Shown here piece by piece: positions 1 through 4,658 of a stretch of 5,551 nucleotides of DNA; position 1 is the stretch's first letter, and each line of letters begins with the position of its first letter. The stretch covers positions 1 through 5,551 of the forward strand of contig JALUMZ010000316.1 in NCBI GenBank assembly GCA_027055635.1, read 5' to 3'. The DNA is from Campylobacteraceae bacterium (GTDB taxonomy: Bacteria > Campylobacterota > Campylobacteria > Campylobacterales > Sulfurospirillaceae). A model generated the notes under the pieces. It ran no database searches. It was not told where the DNA came from and saw only the letters and a list, made by a program, of their open reading frames with translations. The position numbers were made by a program, and so were the translations under genes.

Positions 1-306
1 TTTATCTCTTAAGTTAAAATATGGTTCTAAAAGATTGTATTTTATATAGCTTCTCCATTCACTGTCTATAAATGTTCCAAATAGATCAAAAGGTCCCTTT
101 CTCCAAGGTCTTAGCTCCCATGCCAATCTATCTATGCGCTCTTTTTGTTCTTTTTTTATCTCTTTGGTCTCTATTTTTATACTGTCTTGTGTAAAATACT
201 CTATGTTGTTTAAGATGGGGAGTTGTTTTAAAGATTCTCTAAGGGTTTTGATATTTTTCCACTCTTGCCACTTGAGTCTCTCTACTCTTATCTTTTTTAA
301 ATCCAT
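1..306 (-). CDS. cmoB: tRNA U34 carboxymethyltransferase CmoB (partial, N-terminal 102 codons)
   Basis: CmoB transfers a carboxymethyl group from carboxy-S-adenosylmethionine to 5-hydroxyuridine at tRNA position 34, giving the cmo5U wobble base; it acts in the cytoplasm together with CmoA. Only the N-terminal part is present: the reading frame is open from the ATG at 306 to the window edge, so the Rossmann methyltransferase domain lies outside. Visible family motifs are PWRKGPF (residues 67-73) and DSEWRS (81-86). Lys70, Trp84 and Lys89 have the same spacing as the ligand-binding Lys91, Trp105 and Lys110 that I recall from E. coli CmoB. The start was chosen because the protein begins MDLKKIRVERLKW as in related proteins, and the next in-frame stop upstream is only 12 codons away. 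The start lies 2 bases after the stop of the small lipoprotein gene, so expression probably depends on it. There is no strong Shine-Dalgarno, only GAAG right at the ATG. Identification is from remembered family motifs. Confidence 0.9.
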   Translation of the reverse strand, partial: MDLKKIRVERLKWQEWKNIKTLRESLKQLPILNNIEYFTQDSIKIETKEIKKEQKERIDRLAWELRPWRKGPFDLFGTFIDSEWRSYIKYNLLEPYFNLRDK

Positions 307-308
307 CT

Positions 309-494
309 TCAAAAAATATCTTTTTTTACATCTTTGAAGTCAATCAGATTTTTATCGCAATCTTGATGATAAATCCCCATAGAGTCATAGTATTCACGGC
401 AATCATTATAGTATTTATTAGATATCCCTCTGTCGTTAACATATAAACAACCGCTTAAGATGAGGGGTAATATAAAAATTAATAGTATTTTCAT
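309..494 (-). CDS. Small lipoprotein of unknown function upstream of cmoB
   Basis: A 61-residue protein if read from the ATG at 494. It opens with a textbook lipoprotein signal: MKILLIFILP, then the lipobox L-S-G-C with the acylated cysteine at residue 16. The mature part is only about 46 residues, hydrophilic and rich in Tyr and Asp, with two further cysteines (DCREYYD and QDCDKN) that could form a disulfide outside the cytoplasm. An upstream in-frame ATG at 515 would add MKCYHNP. I prefer 494 because it gives the compact charged-then-hydrophobic signal typical of lipoproteins, but neither start has a clear ribosome-binding site. The gene ends 2 bases before cmoB, so the two probably share a transcript. 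I do not recognise the family and give no function. Confidence 0.6.
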   Translation of the reverse strand: MKILLIFILPLILSGCLYVNDRGISNKYYNDCREYYDSMGIYHQDCDKNLIDFKDVKKDIF

Positions 495-543
495 AGGATT
501 ATGATAACATTTCATTTATGATACACTACTTAAAGGAGTTTTT
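495..543. promoter_or_regulatory. Divergent promoter spacer with TTATGATA direct repeat and lemA ribosome-binding site
   Basis: This short gap must hold the start signals for both the minus-strand lipoprotein/cmoB pair and the plus-strand lemA block. On the plus strand TATGAT at 517-522 fits a sigma-70 -10 element that would start transcription around 529, and AAAGGAG at 532-538 is a strong Shine-Dalgarno 5 bases from the lemA ATG. TTATGATA occurs twice (499-506 and 516-523), 17 bases apart. On the minus strand the same stretches read TATCAT, which could serve as weak -10 elements. No clear -35 is seen, which is common in Campylobacterota. The promoter assignment is an inference; the ribosome-binding site is clear. 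Confidence 0.45.
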
Positions 544-1101
544 ATGTCTATATCGCTGGTTGTTGTGATTATTTTAGTGATTATTTTGGTTTTGATGTAC
601 AACTCTCTGATTTTCAAAAAAAATCAGGTTGAAAATATTTTTGGAAGTGTTGATACTGTACTTAAAAAAAGATACAATCTAATACCAAATCTAGTATCAA
701 GCGTGCAGGAGTATATGAAACACGAGAAGTCTATCTTGGAAAACATAACACAACTACGCTCAAAAGCAAATAGAGCAGATTTGAGTGATGAGCAAAAGAT
801 AGAGTTAGATGCAAAAGTGAGCTCAGCACTTCGCTCCATCATGATAGCTGTGGAGAACTATCCTAACTTAAAAGCGAATGAAAATGTTATGCAACTCCAA
901 AGAAGCTTAAACGAGATAGAGGAGCAGATAAGCGCAGCAAGAAGAGCCTACAACCAAGCAGTAACAGACTATAATAACGCAATAGAGATGTTTCCGACAA
1001 ACCTCATGGCAAATGCTATGCACTATCACTCTAAAAAGGTGTTTGAGATTCAAGATAGCCAAAGAAAGAGTCCAAATGTAAAAGAGTTATTTGAGAAATG
1101 A
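544..1101 (+). CDS. lemA: LemA family membrane-anchored protein
   Basis: A 185-residue LemA family protein of the usual family length. Residues 2-18 form one N-terminal membrane segment; the rest is a soluble, helix-rich domain that in known LemA structures forms a long helical bundle. Family signatures are clear: YNSL with KNQVENIFGSVDTVLKKRYNLIPNLV around residues 19-51, then a Lys/Glu/Leu-rich helix, ENYPNLKAN (104-112), and the NEIEEQISAARRAYNQAV and MFPTNLMA segments near 123-156. The molecular role of LemA is not settled; it is linked to envelope processes. The start has AAAGGAG 5 bases upstream. The neighbour is a DUF3137 protein, a frequent genomic partner of LemA. Its stop TGA (1099-1101) sits inside ATGA, where the first of two tandem repeat units begins. 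Confidence 0.95.
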   Translation: MSISLVVVIILVIILVLMYNSLIFKKNQVENIFGSVDTVLKKRYNLIPNLVSSVQEYMKHEKSILENITQLRSKANRADLSDEQKIELDAKVSSALRSIMIAVENYPNLKANENVMQLQRSLNEIEEQISAARRAYNQAVTDYNNAIEMFPTNLMANAMHYHSKKVFEIQDSQRKSPNVKELFEK

Positions 1102-1210
1102 GATTTTACAAAACACCAATTTATGCAGTAGTGCGAGGAATCTGCCCATAAATTTTTCTCTAAAAGGGCAAAAAACTTTAAAATATCATTTATGGGCAGA
1201 GGGGATAATC
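1098..1210 (+). repeat. Tandem repeat unit 1, degenerate copy with 13-bp perfect hairpin
   Basis: The unit begins with ATGAGATTTTACAAAACACC, which matches the start of unit 2 (from 1211) at 16 of 20 positions. The same offset of 27 bases leads to GCAGTAGT (1125-1132), equivalent to GCTTTAGT in unit 2. A GCGAGGAA box (1133-1140) and a perfect inverted repeat follow: arms 1141-1153 and 1188-1200, 13 bp, with a 34-base loop. GGGGATAATC and a new ATGAGATCAT come next. Compared with unit 2 it lacks about 42 bases, exactly the interval between the two GCTTTAGT copies in unit 2, plus one further base. A short frame from 1098 stops after 17 codons but still reads MRFYKTP, like MRSYRTP in unit 2. It looks like a decayed copy. 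Confidence 0.75.
1141..1200 (+). repeat. Inverted repeat / stem-loop of unit 1
   Basis: The arms TCTGCCCATAAAT (1141-1153) and ATTTATGGGCAGA (1188-1200) are perfectly complementary over 13 bp with a 34-base loop. The loop contains GGGCA (1166-1170), which could instead pair with TGCCC of the left arm (1143-1147), giving a smaller alternative hairpin. No run of T follows, so a rho-independent terminator is unlikely. GGGGA, a Shine-Dalgarno-like sequence, begins at the base after the stem, and an ATG follows at 1211. The same order of parts occurs in unit 2 with an unrelated stem sequence. Confidence 0.75.
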
Positions 1211-1335
1211 ATGAGATCATACAGAACGCCAGCTCGTGCTTTAGTAAATAAAAATAGTGACTTCTTGGCGACAGCCAAAGCTTTAGTGGCGAGGAATTTT
1301 GTTTGGGCTTTGCCCAAACAAAAGGGGACAATTAA
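1211..1335 (+). repeat. Tandem repeat unit 2, complete copy with 12-bp perfect hairpin
   Basis: This is the longer copy of the repeat. It starts ATGAGATCATACAGAACGCC and contains GCTTTAGT twice (1238-1245 and 1280-1287, 42 bases apart, in frame). The box GGCGAGGAA (1288-1296) is followed by a perfect hairpin with arms 1297-1308 and 1312-1323 and a TTT loop, then GGGGACAATTAA. ATGAGATCAT recurs right after it (1336-1345) as the first bases of the DUF3137 gene. The local base composition, with CGCCAGCTCGTGC, is less AT-rich than the genes on either side. The conserved head before the hairpin, GTGGCGAGG, resembles what I remember of the head of some REP elements (Pseudomonas type). That link is an inference. 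Confidence 0.75.
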
Positions 1336-1339
1336 ATGA
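1211..1339 (+). CDS. Possible 42-residue peptide encoded by repeat unit 2
   Basis: An ATG at 1211 with GGGGA 5-10 bases upstream opens a frame reading MRSYRTPARALV, then NKNSDFLATAKALVARNF and VWALPKQKGTIK, ending at TGA 1337-1339. The product is basic and has no signal peptide or clear membrane segment; ALV occurs twice because of the internal GCTTTAGT repeat. The stop overlaps the ATG of the DUF3137 gene (AATGA), so translation of this frame would couple into that gene. The frame is open further upstream to 1091, inside lemA. Two explanations compete: a real small peptide or leader, or a repeat that happens to stay open. The degenerate copy in unit 1 keeps the first residues (MRFYKTP) but is interrupted, which weakens the case for a required protein. 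I assign no function. Confidence 0.25.
   Translation: MRSYRTPARALVNKNSDFLATAKALVARNFVWALPKQKGTIK
1297..1338 (+). promoter_or_regulatory. Hairpin abutting the ribosome-binding site of the DUF3137 gene
   Basis: The perfect 12-bp stem (1297-1308 with 1312-1323, TTT loop) ends at the base before GGGG (1324-1327). AGGGGA is the only Shine-Dalgarno-like sequence for the ATG at 1336, with about 7 bases of spacing. A folded hairpin would leave this site exposed; longer pairings in the mRNA could hide it. No T-run follows, so a terminator is unlikely. The same hairpin, GGGGA and ATG order appears in unit 1. A role in translation is an inference. Confidence 0.45.
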
Positions 1340-2280
1340 GATCATTGAGTCAACTTACAGATTTTTATTACAAAGATCTATTTCCTACACTCCAAGAGTT
1401 GGAAAACAGAAGGAAGAGGGTTAAACTTAGAGTTATTTTATCCGGTGTGGTTCTTTTGATAGTTGATTTGATGGTTTTTTCATTTTTTAGAGATAATCTT
1501 GATTGGCTTTTGTTTTTAAATATCGCAGTAGGCTCTTTTTTGTATAAGTTTATCACCCATGACTATACACAAGAGTTCAAAGAGAGGGTTATAGAGCCCC
1601 TTATACATTTTATAGATAAAGATTTGAGGTATATGGAAGATATGCATATATCTGAGTCAAAATTTATAAATTCAAGACTTTTTACCTCGACACCAGACAA
1701 GATAGAAGGAAATGACTATATAGCAGGGATGATAGATGGAGTAAAAATAGAACTCTCAGATATGCATGCTCAAAAAAGAGATAAAGACTCAAAAGGCAGA
1801 AGCAGTTGGAGGACAATTTTTAGAGGACTCTTTATCATAACAGAGTTTAATAAAAATTTTAGTGGGAAAACAGTTGTATTGCCAGATAGTGCTCAAAATT
1901 CATTTGGTGATTTGATAGGAAATTGGCTACAATCACACAATATAAACAGAGATGAGTTGATCAAGATGGATGATCCCGAGTTTGAGAGAGAGTTCGTCGT
2001 CTATGGAAGCGATCAGATAGAGGCTAGATATATACTTAGCCACTCGTTAATGAAGAGGTTACTTAGCTTTAAGAAAAAAAGCGGACACAAAGTCTATATA
2101 TCATTTGTCTATAACAATGTATATATAGCTATAGAGTACGGAAAAGATCTGTTTGAACCATCGGTATTTAATACCCTTTTAGATTATAAGGTGGCTATGG
2201 ATTATCTCCAAACTTTACATTTGGCAGTGAGTATCAGACAAGAACTTAACATTGATCAAAAGATATGGAGTAGAGTGTGA
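1336..2280 (+). CDS. DUF3137 domain membrane protein (LemA partner)
   Basis: A 314-residue protein of the DUF3137 family, often encoded beside LemA; its biochemical role is unknown. A short N-terminal cytoplasmic helix (LTDFYYKDLFPTLQELE, residues 7-23) leads into two membrane segments at about 33-51 and 57-73. A large soluble domain follows. The recognisable family parts are FRGLFIITEFNKNFSGKTVVLPD (162-184), DDPEFEREFVVYGSDQIEARYILS (212-235) and the SLMKRLL stretch that follows. The ATG at 1336 is used because it gives the family-like N-terminus and has AGGGGA upstream; both lie at the edge of repeat unit 2, so the first bases ATGAGATCAT match the start of that unit exactly. The stop overlaps the GTG start of the next gene (GTGA), showing translational coupling. 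Family naming rests on remembered motifs. Confidence 0.85.
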   Translation: MRSLSQLTDFYYKDLFPTLQELENRRKRVKLRVILSGVVLLIVDLMVFSFFRDNLDWLLFLNIAVGSFLYKFITHDYTQEFKERVIEPLIHFIDKDLRYMEDMHISESKFINSRLFTSTPDKIEGNDYIAGMIDGVKIELSDMHAQKRDKDSKGRSSWRTIFRGLFIITEFNKNFSGKTVVLPDSAQNSFGDLIGNWLQSHNINRDELIKMDDPEFEREFVVYGSDQIEARYILSHSLMKRLLSFKKKSGHKVYISFVYNNVYIAIEYGKDLFEPSVFNTLLDYKVAMDYLQTLHLAVSIRQELNIDQKIWSRV

Positions 2281-3050
2281 ATATATTGATTTTGAGTATA
2301 AAAGATTTTTTTACCGCAAAGATGCTTAAGTATGCTATTTTGCCTTTGGTTATCACTTTAATAGTGATGTATCTACTCTTTTTTGTATTAGCAGGTGTAG
2401 GCATAGACAGTATGCACTCAACACTAGATATAAATACCGTGAGCACTACTATGCAAAATGGAGTTCCACATACACAGAGTTTTAGTGCTCATTTGCAAGA
2501 CTCTTCTATTGTTAAATTTTTGATGAAGTATGCCCTGACATCATGGCTTGCCTCTTTTTTGGTTTATGCAGTTGGTGGTTTTTTTGTTCTGTATGCTTCT
2601 GTTTTTATAGCTGTTATAGTTTTGGGATTTATGACTCCTGTTATACTAAAAGAGTTACAAAAGAGACATTATAGTGATGTAGAGATGGTTGGTTATTCAA
2701 ATCCTCTTGAAGCTCTTTTTTTGGTTTTAAAATGGGCTTTTATCATGATTTTACTCTTTATATTGTTGATACCGTTTTACTTCATACCACTTTTGAATAT
2801 AGTTGCTTTCAATCTGCCTCTATACTACTTTTTTCATAAGATGTTAGTTTATGATATCAGCTCAAATATGACAACAAAAGAAGAAAATGAAAAGATAAAG
2901 TATTTTAATAAAAATTCTTTGAGGGCTAAGACGCTATTTTTGTATCTTATATCACTTATACCGTTTACTATATTTTTTACAGCAGTATTTTATGTGATAT
3001 ATCTAGGGAATACTTATTTTATAGAAGTTAGAAAATTAAGGAGGGAGTGA
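2277..3050 (+). CDS. EI24 domain (CysZ-like superfamily) integral membrane protein
   Basis: A 257-residue protein that is mostly membrane. Hydrophobic segments are seen at about 18-40, 86-120 (probably two helices), 146-190 (probably two helices) and 217-243, with a polar loop at 41-80. The layout and the PLLNIVAFNLPLYYFFHKMLVYD stretch (171-193), with its Pro-rich turns, fit the EI24 family, which includes the sulfate permease CysZ. It cannot be called CysZ from this sequence and no sulfur genes are nearby, so the substrate is unknown. The start is GTG at 2277, overlapping the TGA of the DUF3137 gene; no good Shine-Dalgarno precedes it, consistent with translation by re-initiation. The C-terminal codons contain AAGGAGG, which serves the next gene. 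Confidence 0.75.
   Translation: MNILILSIKDFFTAKMLKYAILPLVITLIVMYLLFFVLAGVGIDSMHSTLDINTVSTTMQNGVPHTQSFSAHLQDSSIVKFLMKYALTSWLASFLVYAVGGFFVLYASVFIAVIVLGFMTPVILKELQKRHYSDVEMVGYSNPLEALFLVLKWAFIMILLFILLIPFYFIPLLNIVAFNLPLYYFFHKMLVYDISSNMTTKEENEKIKYFNKNSLRAKTLFLYLISLIPFTIFFTAVFYVIYLGNTYFIEVRKLRRE
3038..3044 (+). promoter_or_regulatory. Ribosome-binding site of the dipeptidase gene
   Basis: AAGGAGG lies inside the last codons of the EI24 gene and 9 bases before the ATG at 3054. It fixes that start and gives the dipeptidase a strong initiation signal of its own, unlike the two genes before it. TGATAA sits between the site and the ATG. Confidence 0.8.
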
Positions 3051-3053
3051 TAA

Positions 3054-4328
3054 ATGAAAAGTATTTTGGATTTTTTTAGAGAGTTGAGTGAGATTCCAAG
3101 ATGTAGTTTTGATGCGCAAAAACTGCAAGAGTATTTAGTCAAATATGCAAAAGAGAAAAATTTTGAAGTTCAAACTGATGAAGCAAAAAATGTGCTTTGT
3201 AAAAAAGGGGAGCCAAAAGTTTGCCTGCAATCGCACTACGATATGGTTTGCTTAGGAGATGCCCCACAGGTTGAATTGATAAAAAATGGCAACCTGCTCA
3301 AAGCCAAAAACTCTACTCTAGGAGCAGATAATGGCATGGGTGTAGCTATAATGCTCTATTGTATGCAAAAATATGATGATTTGGAGTGTCTGTTTACTGC
3401 CGATGAAGAGGTAGGTCTCATAGGTGCTTCAAACCTTAACTTGGAAATTACAGCACCAAATATCTTAAATATTGATGGCGAAGATGAAAACGAGATATAT
3501 ATAGGTTGTGCAGGCGGAAGTGATGTTGTGAGTGAAAAAGAGATAGAATTTGTATCACTAGATGAAAATGATATAGTTTATCAAGCCCAAATTTATGGTT
3601 TGCTTGGAGGACATAGCGGTGTTGATATAGACAAAAACACTCCTTCATCTATAAAGATTCTCTCTAGATTTTTGGTTAAAAACGATTGTGAGTTGATAGA
3701 TATCAATGCAGGTGAGAGAAGAAACTCTATCGCCAAAAATGGAGTTGCTACTTTTACATGTAGAGATAAGTTAAAAGATGATGAGCATATAAAAGTAGAG
3801 CAAATTGAAAATAAAAATTATAAAAAGATCAAAAATTCGAGACAATTATTAAAAACCTTGGATGCTTTTCCTCAGGGTGTCAGAGCATGGAATAAGAAGT
3901 TGGGCGTTCCCGAAGATAGTGCAAATTTAGGCATAGCAGAGATTAAAGATAGTATATTTAGGATTGTTATTTCACTTCGGACTATGAGCGATAAGGCTAT
4001 GGATGATCTAGAGGCACAAACAAAATCATTTTTTGATATCGCAGGTTTTACTACTACTTTTCCTTCAAGACACGATGCTTGGACACCTCATATAGGAAAG
4101 TTTGCCAAAAAAGTCAAGGATATTTTTTCAAAATACATACCAAGCGTAGAGTTCAAAGCTATACATGCAGGACTTGAGTGTGGTGTATTGATCTCCAAAC
4201 AAAAAGAGCCAAAAGATGCCGTATCGATAGGACCAAATATCAGATCCCCCCACTCTCTAAGAGAGGAATGTGACTTAGACTCTGTACAGAGGATAAAAGA
4301 TATAGTTGAAGAGATTGTCTCTATATAG
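3054..4328 (+). CDS. pepD: M20C family cytosolic dipeptidase (PepD-like aminoacyl-histidine dipeptidase)
   Basis: A 424-residue zinc peptidase of the PepD (cytosol nonspecific dipeptidase) type, expected to split dipeptides in the cytoplasm. The whole metal site is visible: His61 and Asp63 in LQSHYDMV, Asp92 in LGADNGMG, the general base Glu118 and metal ligand Glu119 in ADEEVGLIGA, Asp141 in NIDGEDENEIYIGCAGG, His187 in LLGGHSG (dimer/lid side) and His371 in HAGLECG. VSIGPNIRSPHS (390-401) is also typical of PepD. It has no signal peptide. It is shorter than E. coli PepD (about 485 residues), mainly in the middle lid domain around residues 240-270, but all catalytic residues are kept, so it should be active. 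It has a strong ribosome-binding site and is the last gene of the plus-strand block. The exact substrate preference is not shown; symbol pepD is by similarity. Confidence 0.9.
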   Translation: MKSILDFFRELSEIPRCSFDAQKLQEYLVKYAKEKNFEVQTDEAKNVLCKKGEPKVCLQSHYDMVCLGDAPQVELIKNGNLLKAKNSTLGADNGMGVAIMLYCMQKYDDLECLFTADEEVGLIGASNLNLEITAPNILNIDGEDENEIYIGCAGGSDVVSEKEIEFVSLDENDIVYQAQIYGLLGGHSGVDIDKNTPSSIKILSRFLVKNDCELIDINAGERRNSIAKNGVATFTCRDKLKDDEHIKVEQIENKNYKKIKNSRQLLKTLDAFPQGVRAWNKKLGVPEDSANLGIAEIKDSIFRIVISLRTMSDKAMDDLEAQTKSFFDIAGFTTTFPSRHDAWTPHIGKFAKKVKDIFSKYIPSVEFKAIHAGLECGVLISKQKEPKDAVSIGPNIRSPHSLREECDLDSVQRIKDIVEEIVSI

Positions 4329-4338
4329 AAACTTTTAG

Positions 4339-4392
4339 CCTTGCACTATATCCCTTTCTTAATTTGCTGATGATGTGATATAGTGCGTAAGG
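4339..4392. terminator. Imperfect inverted repeat after the dipeptidase gene, possible transcription end
   Basis: CCTT plus GCACTATATC (4339-4352) pairs with GATATAGTGC, a two-base GT bulge and AAGG (4377-4392). The core 10 bp are perfect and the loop is 24 bases. It starts 11 bases after the dipeptidase stop between converging operons, where a transcript end is expected. There is no T-run directly after the stem and the loop is large, so an intrinsic terminator is doubtful; a 3'-end protecting stem is equally possible. Confidence 0.35.
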
Positions 4393-4433
4393 TCAGTTAT
4401 AATTTTAAGTTGATATTTGTGTTGTAATTTTTG

Positions 4434-4550
4434 TTGTTCTTAAGCGGAGCGCAGAACGAATCAAAAAGCAGGTGGCACATGCTAGTGTGCTCAGCGCGAC
4501 CATTGTTCGTGAGGAATAAAATTAGCCAACAGGTTAATTTATTCGGCCAC
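4434..4550 (+). repeat. Hairpin-rich block, possible diverged relative of the lemA-side repeats
   Basis: Three hairpins follow each other. First, 4434-4440 pairs with 4453-4459 around an inner GCG/CGC stem with a GAG loop. Second, GCACA (4475-4479) pairs with TGTGC (4486-4490). Third, 4514-4527 pairs with 4532-4544: 13 bp with one bulged A and one G-T pair, AACA loop, and closing GTG/CAC (4509-4511 with 4548-4550). The third follows GAGGAAT, as do both hairpins near lemA. In the same reading phase the bases before it read A-R-P-L-F-V-R-N, similar to A-K-A-L-V-A-R-N of unit 2. Its GC content is above the surroundings. Relationship to the other units is suggestive only. Confidence 0.4.
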
Positions 4551-4658
4551 TCAAGTTATTTATATAGCTGTATAACTGTGTCACAATCTTACTGTTTCCA
4601 CAAAATAATAGATTCGGAATTTTAAACGCTTCCTATGAGATTGTTTATTTTTCATCAC

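Larger units (their letters stand above)
4329..4658. other. Gene-free convergent region with inverted repeats and a hairpin-rich block
   Basis: About 330 bases lie between the dipeptidase stop and the end of the minus-strand operon. I see no convincing gene on either strand. The region holds an imperfect inverted repeat (4339-4392), a hairpin-rich and locally GC-richer block (about 4434-4550), a weaker AT-rich palindrome (arms 4554-4559 and 4572-4577) and spaced 7-bp arms ACAATCT/AGATTGT (4583-4589 and 4638-4644). A classical terminator with a T-run is not seen for either operon. Confidence 0.6.

Noticed and set aside
134..337. 67-codon open frame on the plus strand
   Set aside because: It lies antisense to the cmoB start, whose protein has clear family motifs (PWRKGPF, DSEWRS). 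The plus-strand translation is a hydrophobic, low-complexity shadow.
1091..1210. Upstream extension of the 42-residue frame starting with TTG inside lemA
   Set aside because: The TTG at 1091 overlaps the lemA C-terminus out of frame and has no ribosome-binding site of its own; the ATG at 1211 with GGGGA upstream is the only plausible start.
1297..1327. Rho-independent terminator after lemA
   Set aside because: The hairpin is perfect but is followed by GGGGACAATTAAATG instead of a T-run, and the next gene starts immediately.
4251..4268. Palindrome ACTCTCTAAGAGAG next to GAGGAAT inside the dipeptidase gene
   Set aside because: It encodes the conserved SPHSLREE segment of the enzyme and lacks the other parts of the repeat units, so the GAGGAAT match is most likely chance.
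4471..4530. tRNA-like look: short stems followed by GTTCG
   Set aside because: No acceptor stem, anticodon arm or full T-loop (GTTCRANYC) can be arranged around it.
4431..4625. 64-codon frame with a TTG start in the gene-free region
   Set aside because: There is no ribosome-binding site before the TTG, the frame runs through three hairpins, and the second half (many Ser, Tyr, Cys) looks non-coding. The part around A-R-P-L-F-V-R-N is noted only as evidence for a repeat relationship.
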